NCBI GenBank assembly: GCA_037074615.1
Contig: CM073522.1
Span: 29,386,962 to 29,450,961 of the forward strand
DNA: 64,000 nucleotides
Direction: 5' to 3'
Origin: Leucaena leucocephala
Taxonomy: Eukaryota; Streptophyta; Magnoliopsida; Fabales; Fabaceae
The notes under the pieces are model-generated. The model saw only the letters and a program-made list of their open reading frames with translations. It did not search any database and was not told where the DNA came from. Position numbers and translations under genes: made by a program. Positions 34,739 to 45,249 of this stretch are shown piece after piece (the first letter of the stretch is position 1; each line of letters opens with the position of its first letter).

Positions 34739-37700
34739 ATGGTGGATTCGATCGACGGCAATGTTCTTGCGGCCAAATCCCTTGCTAAATTTGGTGTTCA
34801 GCACATGTTTGGAGTCGTGGGTATCCCAGTGACGTCACTCGCAAATCGCGCAGTCTCTCTGGGTATTCGATTTCTGGCTTTCCATAATGAGCAATCTGCC
34901 GGTTACGCTGCTTCTGCCTATGGCTACCTTACCGGTCAACCTGGGGTTTTGCTTACTGTCTCGGGACCTGGTTGTGTTCACGGCCTCTCTGGTTTATCTA
35001 ACGCCATGGCTAATGCTTGGCCGATGATCTTGATCTCTGGTTCGTGTGATCAGAAAGATTTCGGTCGTGGCGATTTTCAAGAGCTTGATCAGATTGCAGC
35101 CATGAAACCCTTCTCAAAATTTTCCGTCAAGGCTAAGGATATAAGAGAAATTCCCAATTGTGTTGCTCAAGTTATAGATTGGGCCGCTTCTGGTCGACCC
35201 GGCGGTTGCTATTTGGATCTTCCGTCGGACGTATTGCATCAGAAGGTATCGGAGGCTGAAGCTGAGAATTTGATAAGTGAGGCTGAGAAGTCCAGTGTTA
35301 AGGAAGGAGAAGTCGGGGCAAGCCTTCAAAATTTGAAGATTGAGGAAGTCGCTTCGCTGCTTAGGCATGCACAGAGGCCTTTGATTGTGTGTGGAAAAGG
35401 AGCAGCATATGCTCGAGCTGAAGATGCTCTTAAGAAGCTAGTGGAGAGTACTGGAATCCCATTTCTGCCTACGCCAATGGGGAAAGGTTTATTGCCAGAT
35501 ACTCATGAGCTTGCTGCTACTGCTGCTAGATCGCTGGCTATTGGTAAATGCGATGTTGCTCTTGTAGTTGGGGCAAGGTTGAATTGGTTGTTGCACTTTG
35601 GTGAGCCACCTAAGTGGTCGAAGGATGTGAAGTTCATCTTGGTAGATATTAGTAAGGAGGAAATTGAGCTGAGAAAACCGCATGTGGGTTTAGTTGGAGA
35701 TGCCAAACAGATTCTGGAGAAGATAAATAAAGAGATTAAGGATGACCCTTTTTGTTTGGGCAAGTCTCATCTATGGGTAGAGGCTATATCAAATAAGGCC
35801 AAGGAGAATGCGTCCAAAATGGAGGCTCAGCTTGCGAAGGATGTCGTGCCTTTCAATTTCTTGACGCCAATGAGAATTATAAGAGATGCCATTTTGGCGT
35901 TGGGTAGCCCTGCTCCAATAGTGGTCTCAGAAGGTGCAAACACTATGGATATTGGTCGGTCTGTGTTGATTCAGACGGAGCCAAGGACCAGATTAGATGC
36001 AGGGACATGGGGAACAATGGGGGTTGGTCTGGGGTATTGCATTGCAGCTGCAGTGGCTTCTCCTGGTCGGCTTGTCGTGGCTGTAGAAGGGGATTCTGGA
36101 TTTGGGTTCAGCGCAATTGAAGTTGAGGTATAAGAAAAAACTGACTCCTATTATTATCTAGTAATCATGGTTTTCTGCCCTACATTTCAAATTGTGAGTA
36201 GTTGTGTGATACTGTGTGTGTTTTCTCTTTTTGTTTGCATTGGGAGATTAACTCTGAAAGTAAGGGCATATTATGCAATACCGTTTTTTGCTGATGATTT
36301 TGAGTATTGTCCACCTGAGTTTGTTTTAAAGCAGCACATTTCTGGTAATTATTTTACCTATTAACTACCGTCAAAAAAATGCTGTATCCTTTGGTAATTT
36401 CTTTCATAACAAAGTCCTAATTCTCTAAAACTTTTTGCACTTGACATTTTCTTATGAATTGATTTAGAAATTACAGAGCTTGGTGTCTATGCCTCCAAAA
36501 GAAAATTGAATGAGTCCTCTACAATAATTAATAGTTGAACCAGTAGATTATTTACAAGTTACATCTTTTCCAATAAGCTCCTGGATCATTGTTGCTGGAA
36601 AATTGGATAGTTCTTTCACTGTGTTTATATGTCTGAAGTCTCTCCATTAAAGTCCTGTTAATGTGATGCGGGCAAATGGAAAAGACAAGAGATAGTAAGA
36701 GAAGAAACATAGTCAAGTAGAGAAAAGACTATAAACCTGCGTGATTAATAAAATTACTAATACATATAAATGTCTATGGTTAAGTTAAAATTATATACTT
36801 GCAGTTGACTTAAAAATAGATCTTCCATAGTGATTTAGGATGTTTTTGTATTCTTCTCCTATTGTGACACCTAAATGATATTTTTATGCCATATCTTTGG
36901 ATCTACCTTTTTTTACTTCCTGTCTTCACATTTGCTCTTAGTACATGTTGCCACCATAATTCAGGAAATACCACAATGTCCTATAAATATGGATTTTCGT
37001 TGGTATAGTCTACCTTTGTTTATTGACGAACTTCTTTTTGGATCATTTTCTTCTCCCTGATTTCTTTCCTCTCTTCTCTTGGAGATTAGTGTAGCTTGAT
37101 TTATTGCTGTCTAATGGTTTGATGGATGCTAGATGTTGCCAGAATGTTACTTTACTTGGGTTGAACAACACTTCGATAGTTGTATTAATCTTGTCTATAT
37201 CATGTTTAATGTTCATATTTTTGTGTCTCTCACATCTAACAACAATTTGATCAGATTCGATCTGACAGTTTTCCTTTAATTCATTCTTAAAATTATCTTC
37301 TCACGTGATGAGGGGTGTCATAGTCTCCACAAGGCTTTTAGATTTCTTCTATAATCTTTTTGTGATTTGAGGACACTAACCAAGAGTTTTTTATCGTACT
37401 GATTTTATTGGTAGTGGTGAGGGCTTGTTGGTAGAAATGGCTCACCTTCCTGATTTTATTGAGGTTTAACTGCTATATAGCATCTCAAGGACGTCTGTTT
37501 TATTTTGGCGTTGTCTTTTCCCAGGATTATGATTTGCATTTCCTTCCTAAATCTCTGTAAACTAAAATATATCAGTAGAGTATGACATGCTCTTGCTGTT
37601 TTAAAGTGATCCAAATAAAAATGTCTTGTTTAAATAACTACGTAAAATTCACTTTTTGAAAGGCATTTCTTTTCAAGTTAAGATTTCTGAATACTATACG

Positions 37701-38251
37701 ACATAGTATATACTTCTATAGATTTTGATATCATCATATGGCCCACAAATATCTGAGCTTTTACCCCACTAGCTAGGGTTTACTACATAAATCACATGGT
37801 ACTATTATACTCTATCAACAATTAAATTTTTAGATAGAATTATAAATTCACAGAGTTTTACCTTGGCTCATATATATATTTACTTTTATAAATGTAGAAG
37901 ATCTGGATTGATATATTGTGTCTTTTGTTGTTGCAGACATTGGTTAGGTACCAGTTGCCTGTGGTTGTGATTGTTTTCAACAATGGCGGTGTGTATGGCG
38001 GTGACCGTCGGGCCCCAGAAGAGGTAAATGGACCTTACAAGGACGATCCTGCGCCTACTTCTTTTGTCCCTAATGCAGGCTACCATATTTTGATTGAAGC
38101 TTTTGGGGGGAAAGGTTATATTGTTAAGACACCAGAAGAACTCAAGTCTGCTCTTTCAGAAAGCTTCTCTGCACGCAAACCAGCCGTTATAAATGTCGTC
38201 ATCGATCCTTTCGCCGGGGCAGAAAGTGGCAGGCTGCAACACAAGAACTGA
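34739..38251 (+). CDS. HACL: 2-hydroxyacyl-CoA lyase / oxalyl-CoA decarboxylase, ThDP-dependent
   Basis: Two exons, 34739-36127 and 37937-38251, give 567 residues, full length for the plant family (Arabidopsis At5g17380 type). The N-terminal ThDP domain carries the catalytic glutamate at residue 51 (FHNEQSAGYAASAYG), then SGPGCVHGL. The central domain holds the nucleotide-binding region (KGAAYARAED, VVGARLNWLLHFGEPPKW). The C-terminal ThDP and magnesium motif starts at GDSGFGFSAIEVE and ends at FNNGGVYGGDRR; the 1,809-bp intron falls within it, between VE and TLVRY. The enzyme cleaves 2-hydroxy-fatty acyl-CoA in alpha-oxidation and/or decarboxylates oxalyl-CoA to formyl-CoA. The C-terminus QHKN is not a peroxisomal PTS1, in keeping with reported cytosolic location of the plant enzyme. 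No lesion was seen. Confidence 0.95.
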
Positions 38252-38716
38252 ATTAAATCTTGATTGCCTCTTTCTACTTACTTATGCATATTTCATCTTC
38301 ATTTTCTGTGGTAAACATTTCACCGGAGTAAAATTATAAATAAAATCATATTTATATGGTCTCAGTACTTTTCTGCCAGTAGTTCCTAGGGTACAATGTC
38401 TATGAACTGATGAATTTACATGGAAGTTTGGTTATTTCTATCCAACCACGGTTAGTTTTACTAACTTTAGTTACCTTTACTTTGGTAACTCAACCTTAAT
38501 TACCTTACCAAGGTTAATCTCCTTTTACCATGATAAATTTTCTAATTACCATAATTAATTCTTCAACCATAAATACTTTAACATTTAATTATGGCAAATC
38601 TCTTCCCCTTTCTTCCTTGTGAATGTTATCAATATTGTGCCTTATTGGGCCTACTATTAGGCTCTCAATTTAACATTGTGAATGGCTTTTTATGGTTTAC
38701 TAACTTGGACAAACTA

Positions 38717-38904
38717 TCAACGGGGGTTGATCCGAGTGGTAAGCGGCTCGGTATCGCTTAAGCGAGGTCTCGAGTTCGAGCCTTGGCGTACACAAAAAAT
38801 CCCCGTTGGGAGACTCATCCACCATAGCCAGGTGCGCGACGCGGGTCGAATCCGGATGTAGTCGGGGCAAAGCTCCGGTGAACCGGGTGGGCAACCAAAA
38901 AAAA
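38717..38904 (+). mobile_element. SINE, first of a tandem pair
   Basis: It begins TCAACGGGGGTTGATCCGAG, carries GAGGTCTCGAGTTCGAGCC (B-box-like) and ends GGTGGGCAACC plus poly(A). AACTTGGACAAACTA precedes it (38702-38716) and follows it (38905-38919), a 15-bp target duplication. Confidence 0.9.
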
Positions 38905-38919
38905 AACTTGGACAAACTA

Positions 38920-39106
38920 ACCAACGGGGTTAATCCGAGTGGTAAGCGGCTTGGTATCGCTTAAGCGAGGTCTCGAGTTCGAGCCTTGGCGTACGCAGAA
39001 AATTCTCGTTGGGAGACTCACCCACCATAGCCAGGTGCGCAACACAGGTCAGATCTGTATGTAGTCGGGGCAAAACTCCGGTGAACCGGGTGGGCAACCA
39101 AAAAAA
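38920..39106 (+). mobile_element. SINE, second of a tandem pair
   Basis: It has the same structure as the upstream copy, with about ten to twenty scattered differences, and ends in its own A-tail. It lies between the second (38905-38919) and third (39107-39121, one mismatch) copies of the ACTTGGACAAACTA target sequence. Confidence 0.9.
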
Positions 39107-39538
39107 ACCTTGGACAAACTATATTAATTTTCAAACCACTAAAAGGGTTGGGTCTAACAAAAAAAGTTAATCTCTCATAATGTGGTAAACTAATATTTAA
39201 ATTTTTACTAAGAGAAATGTCTATATTTAGTGGACGATAGTATTTCGAATAAGATTGCATCTAATAGGAGAATACTTATGATTAACAAAAAAAAAAATCA
39301 AAGTCTAGTTAAACTTTAAGCTGAATAATCTTTTCGTAGTATTTTTCTTGAGGTATTTTTCACATTACTACCTTTTACGGGTCTTAAATATCACCAAGGA
39401 ACTTTTCCTAATTTTCTTGAGTATCTTATTTTTTCTAAAATTTTGGGTAAATTTTTTATAATTATACTTAATGACTTAAATTTTTAAAAATTATACTTTT
39501 GACCCAAACATAACTGCCATTCATGTAATCCATTTTAA

Positions 39539-39693
39539 GGTATGTTTAGATTAGATTTTAGGTAAAATAGATTATAGAAAATAGATTTTAGAAGAACGAA
39601 TTTTGGGTAAAATATATCTTAGAAGAATAGATCTTTGTGAAAAAATTATTTTTAATCCAAACCATAGTTTTGGATCAAATAATCCAAACACCC
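39539..39693. mobile_element. Short Harbinger-like MITE
   Basis: The left end GGTATGTTTAGATTAG follows TAA (39536-39538). The right end, on the other strand, reads GGGTGTTTGGATTATT. The inverted repeats agree except at a few bases; the right TAA is lost. Confidence 0.55.
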
Positions 39694-40654
39694 GATATAT
39701 GTGAACACAAACACAAATCATGTCATGCCATTTATAAATAGATTGCCTCCTACATATATATTAATTACTCTTCCGATTTTTAATATAAGACCTAATTTAT
39801 AGTGCAAATTGTATTATAAATTAATTCTTATAGTAAGGATTAGATAAGTATCAATTTAGGGACAATAAGTGCCCAAAACGGCAACATTTTTGAAGGGATG
39901 TGGAAGGTGCAAAACGTTGGATGCAAACTCCCACTAACCCCAGAGAAAAATAACCAATTATCATTATGTGAATCATAAATTCATAATGGTTATATATTGG
40001 AATAACCATCATTAATGCCTAAATTTTTTTAAGAATGAATTGCGGCATAAGGCATTAGTCTTAACTGAAACCTCAATTAACATTGTTATTGACGAAATAG
40101 TTTATAATCAAATGTTTCCATTCAACTCCTTTATGGAAAGTGTTTTTACAAGATTTCTCGTAATATAATAGATAGATAGATAGATAGATTACTGATACAT
40201 AAAGAATCATCAGCCACATAAAATCTTTTCACTAAGCTCGTGGTTCGACACGGTCTTAAAAATGTTTAATGGAATTATAAAATATTTGTTTGAAACTTGA
40301 GAGTTGAAAAAGAATATAAAAGAAGCAGATGAGTAAGAGGAATGCAGAGAATAATATCTGCTGCATCATGCTGGGTTGCTGGCAGTTGCATGCCGCTCAA
40401 TTTTATATTTTTTATTTTTTATTTTATGTAAAATCCACGTGAAGATGAGTTGAAAGCCACGTAAGATGACTCAGTGTGCTGACTCTTCATGAGTTATGGG
40501 TGATAATGACAAAATTATAATGATAAAAATATTAGGTACTCAGTTTTAGGTAAGTCTATAAGTTATTCAAAACTTGAAAAACTAAAAGATTAATTTTTCT
40601 AATTTTTTTAAATTGTTTTTAATTAAATCTCTCCCTTACCTTTCTTCCAATTAA

Positions 40655-41210
40655 GTGTGTGTTTGGGTGAGCGGTGCAGAATCAATTTTGGGCCAAAACC
40701 GTGGTTTGAAAATTTTTTACACAAACAGCAATTTTTGTTGAGAATTGATTTTAGACAAAACCTCGATTTGAAACTTAGGTTTTGAATAAACTACTGAAAA
40801 TAGCTTTTTCTTTGAAACCTAGGTTTTGGATTATCCAATTACTATTATACCCTTACTTTTTCTTACACCCTCTCTCCTCTCTTTTCTCTATTATCTCTCC
40901 TCTCTCTTCTCTTATCTCTCTTTTTCTCTTTACTCTCTCCTCTCTTATATCTCTTTTTCTCTCTCCTCTCTCCTCTCTACACTCTCTTCTCTCTCCTCTT
41001 TCTTCTCTATCATTTTTTATCTCTCTTACTTTTAATCATATCATACCCTTTTTAGTAATTTACCAATATAAAAAGTGATTCTACTACTAATCATCCAAAC
41101 ATTTTTATTCCCAAAATCTATTCTTCCCAGAATCTATTCTACCCAAAATCTATTCTTCAGAATCTATTCTTCCCAGAATCTATTCTCCAAAAGCTAATCC
41201 AAACACACCC
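40655..41210. mobile_element. Harbinger-like MITE with CT-rich core
   Basis: A 556-bp element is flanked by TAA (40652-40654 and 41211-41213). Termini GTGTGTGTTTGGGTGAGC and, on the other strand, GGGTGTGTTTGGATTAGC are inverted repeats. The core is a 140-bp CTCTCCTCT polypyrimidine tract (about 40870-41020). The 3' part repeats AGAATCTATTCTTCCC several times. A truncated relative lies at 53800-54340. Confidence 0.68.
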
Positions 41211-41560
41211 TAAACCAAACGAAGAATCAGCTCCTTCCTTCTCCTCCTTTCGCGTTGAACCAACAATGACTTTGGTAGTCTGCAAGAGTGATGGATTCAT
41301 TAATTTAAAATATTTTAAAGCAATTACCATGAGGTATTAAATAAGAGATTTAATTATCTAAAAATCTAAATGATAATTGAATAGCTAATAATAACAAATT
41401 TTAGTACAAGAATTTATAATAAATTTATATTATTTAGAATTTTTTAGTTATTAAATTCCTTTTATGGGACCTCATATTAATTAATTCCCCATATATTTTT
41501 GAAAGGGTCATTTCAGATCAAACATAGTGTATGTGTCCCAAACTTTATGAGGCAAGGCGC

Positions 41561-41763
41561 TATATAAAGATCACACCCCACCCAGAAATAATGCCATATG
41601 TTTGTGAGAGTGCTCTCTCTCTCTCTCTCTCTGGCTTTAGTCTTTCACCTATATATGTCCATTTCTCTCCTTGCTTAATTTTGCCCAATTTCACTTGCAG
41701 CTTTGGATTTCTTTTTGGATAAGGGATATTCTCCGTCCACAGTAAAGACTAATCTCTCTCGAG
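41561..41763 (+). promoter_or_regulatory. Possible promoter and leader exon of MATE gene 1
   Basis: TATATAAAG at 41561-41569 is followed by a (CT)n-rich leader and a good donor GAG|GTATGTAAG at 41763/41764. An acceptor GAGCAG|GTAG at 44014/44015 lies 33 bp before the MATE start codon. Together these suggest a 5' UTR intron of about 2.25 kb. Alternatively this is an unrelated non-coding transcript. Confidence 0.35.
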
Positions 41764-44014
41764 GTATGTAAGACAAGGACCAAACTCCTCTAACTCACCA
41801 TTTTTTGTAAGTGTGTGTATTATGTATACATTTAATTTATCTAACATTAGAATTTTAGTATTGAAGAGTGTGTGTGTGTGGTACCCATTACTTAAATACG
41901 GCAAGATTGAACCTTTCTAAATTGGCCCCAAAAATATCTATGCAATTGTTTATTTCAAAGTTTTTAATTTGAATTTTAAAACTGTCAAGATAAATATATA
42001 ACAAATTAAATCATTATTTAATTATAAAGTCATGGGCAAGACAATTCATTCTCTTAATTTTATATAATATACCAAATATCCACCTAATCATTCATGTTTG
42101 CATGTCATGAACAATATTGATGATTCTGGGTTTCATTTAAACGCTTATTAGGATCAACTTTAAGTTAATTAATTGTATGAAATTAGATGTTTCCATCATT
42201 ATATATTATAGAATTAAAATAAAATATATTGTATAATCAGTACTCCTATTTGTCCGGTAAAATGTATACTTTTAAAAAAAAATTTGAGCCTCCCGGGAAG
42301 CACCGGGAGTCAGTTTTTGAAATTACTGGCATTACACTGACCTGAATCAACCGATCCCTAGCATCTCATACACAGGAAGAACCACCATTTTTTGTAAAAA
42401 TAATATTATATATATTATACCCTTTTGATATTTATTTATTATTTCCAATGGTATATTATCTTGGGAATCCCATACATGTTATAAAATACAAATGATGCAT
42501 CTTCAACCACCTTCATCGTATATTATTATATATACCCTTTTGATATTTATATATTTAATATGGTATCCTATCTCTTGGAAAACTCAAATATTGAAAAATA
42601 ATTTGAAGTCATGGCATATCTTCCCTAGTCTGAGCAACGAAGGGGGGCTCTGATAAAGCTGTCTGATTGTAGATACTACAAAAGAGACCATTTGTTTGCT
42701 GGTCCAGAGAGGATATAGGACTTTCACGGTACTTTCTGATTATATAGAACCTATTAAATTTTTTTGAAATAATCTATGCTAACCAGAGACTAATCTCTTC
42801 AAATTATTAAAATAAATTTTGTCTCTCTTAACAAAATATTTTTATATATATAATTTAATTTAAACTCAAGATATTTTATTTAAAAGACATAGTCATTTGC
42901 GTGCTAAACTTTGTTGGTATATAGAGCCTACTAATTTGATCATTAGAGGTTGTGCTAGAAATCATCCATTTAGTGATACCGTGAATGATATTAGATTAAT
43001 CACACAAAGAGACTGTCAGGTTTTGCTTTATCCTACTTTCGTGGTGAAGACGTTACTTTTTCTGACCACTTAGCCAAGCTCTCCCTGAAAAATAATAATT
43101 TTTGTATCCTTGGTATATTAGGTATATATATATGTAGAAAAATATAGTAGTCCACTATTGGTGTATTAAGTCTAAACCTATATATATGTGAAGCTGAAGT
43201 AAAAATACGTTGAGTTATCATTTTGAATATCTTAAAATATTTAAACTATTATAGGGAATGGTTATGAGATAACCACCCACTCCCTCCTTCAATTTTCTCT
43301 TCATGCATGACTGAGGGAGGAAGATTATTATTTTCACAATACAGAAGCATTTAGTTCAGGGCTATGTGTCTGTTTTTCTTTCATCTTAGCAAACACATAT
43401 TCTCTCTTCTCTTCTCCAGTGTACCTTTGTTGTATGTTAGAGACTCAATAACTAATGTCAAGGGAAGCTAAGATCAGAGTAGACAACGATAGGTACGCCC
43501 GAAATCTTGCAATATATAATGTCAAGGGAAACTTTATCAAATTGACTTAAGTCATTTTGATTAAAATGCACAATAAGTCACAAATTTGACTTAATTAAAA
43601 TCATGATTCTAACTCAATAACTATATATAATATTAGTTTAAGCAAACAAGAAAAATAATTAATGTGAATAACCCACGAATAAAATTTTCCCACATTTGCA
43701 AGTCCATTAATATTTTAAGAAAAGAATATGGTAATTAATTATTTATTCACACCATATATTTATGTATATTCGAATCTTAAAGTATGCATAAATGTCAGTG
43801 ATATGGAATATCTTCACCACTTGTGGAAGCAACGAAGGGGTGAGGAAAAAGAGCTAGCTAGTTGCCTTTTTGTAGATACCAATCAAGGGATCAATGTGTG
43901 TGTGTGTGTTTGGAAGAGAAAGTGTCCAAACAGATAGAAGCGATCGATCGATTCATTCATTCATTCATTCATTTACATACGATCATAATTAATTAAAGGG
44001 ACTCTCAAGAGCAG
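41764..44014. other. Non-coding stretch upstream of MATE gene 1
   Basis: Possibly a leader intron. It contains a GC-rich hairpin CTCCCGG/CCGGGAG at 42290-42309 and an ATTC microsatellite at 43950-43974. A motif CAACGAAGGGG followed by TGTAGATAC occurs twice (near 42638 and 43830). No protein-coding content was found. Confidence 0.45.
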
Positions 44015-44047
44015 GTAGAAAAGTGAGATAGATCGATCACCTGGGAT

Positions 44048-45200
44048 ATGGATGGATCAAGAACAACGATGAGGACGACGACATCAATGGGACATGATGA
44101 TGAGAAGAGGAGAAGATGGATAGAGGAATTGCAGAAAGGAGGGAGGATCGCGGCTCCGATGGTGGTGGTGGCGGTGGCTCAGTATCTGGTGCCGGTGGTG
44201 TCGTTGATAATGGTGGGTCACTTAGGCCAACTCTCTCTTGCCAGTATCGCCATTGCTACCTCTCTCACCAATGTCACTGGTTTTAGTCTCTTAGTAAGTT
44301 CTTCATTTTTAATTTCCACAAACTTCATTGCTTCAGCTTTAGATTTTTAGTGTGTGTGTTGCTCTAAGTTTTGTTTTTCAAGTATTGAAGAATATTTGTT
44401 TTACCGATTACTTATTAGAAACATATCGAATCAAACACAGATACAGACCCCTTTTGCTGTCATTTATGGATTTGGTTAATTCATTTTTTTTTCTTTGGGG
44501 AAGAGATCAGAGTTTCTTTGGTTTTTTTGTCAACTTGCTTTTTTTTTCTTTTGCCAAAATATTTAATCGCACACCTCTACACCGACTAAGGGGGGCGTTT
44601 GTGTATTATAGGATAAAACCCTTCTCACATGTTTATTTCGTATAAACAAATTCACTTAAAATAAATTAATCCAAACACCCCTTAACTTCCAATTTATAAT
44701 AGCTAGATTGTAGGTTTTATATTGTATTATATATAGATCTTTTTTTAATTATAAAATAACTGTTACAATTTGTGTTCAAAATTTCTTTCTACCGTTTCAA
44801 TTTAATCCTAAAAAGACATAGTTTTTATAGTTTTTAATTAACAGTAATTTCTCTAATATTTGTTTAATTCTAGTGATTTCTCTAATATGTATTAGATCTG
44901 GATTGTTCATATTTAATCTGAACGGGTGATAATTTTTTTAATGTTTATTTTTTCAAAAAAATAAATCTTAAATCTCGATCATTTGAAATTGTATTTATAC
45001 AGATCTCACCTCAGTGATGAGCACCAAAATTTTGATGCTAAGATGATTTTGCTTTTATAAAATGATGATGAATATTCTATAAATTATTTGTTTATCTTAC
45101 CTATAGTGAGTTCATATATAATACTATAAGTTTACACACTCAATCTAACACACATATGGATAGATATAGAGTTTAGCTTGTAATTAACCTCTCTAAAACC

Positions 45201-45249
<49 letters not shown>

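Larger units (their letters stand above)
39122..41560. other. Spacer with MITEs and a polypyrimidine tract
   Basis: No gene is recognised. A repeat unit at 39188-39285 is shared with 31378-31478. Harbinger-like MITEs lie at 39539-39693 and 40655-41210, with a GATA run at 40170-40189. ORFs at 40782-41078 are translations of the CT-rich MITE core. Confidence 0.6.

Noticed and set aside
40782..41078. Leu/Ser-rich ORFs resembling membrane proteins
   Set aside because: They are translations of the CTCTCC repeat in the MITE core.
42290..42309. GC-rich hairpin CTCCCGG/CCGGGAG considered as a microRNA precursor or terminator
   Set aside because: The stem is only 7 bp, with no long foldback and no match to microRNA families I know.
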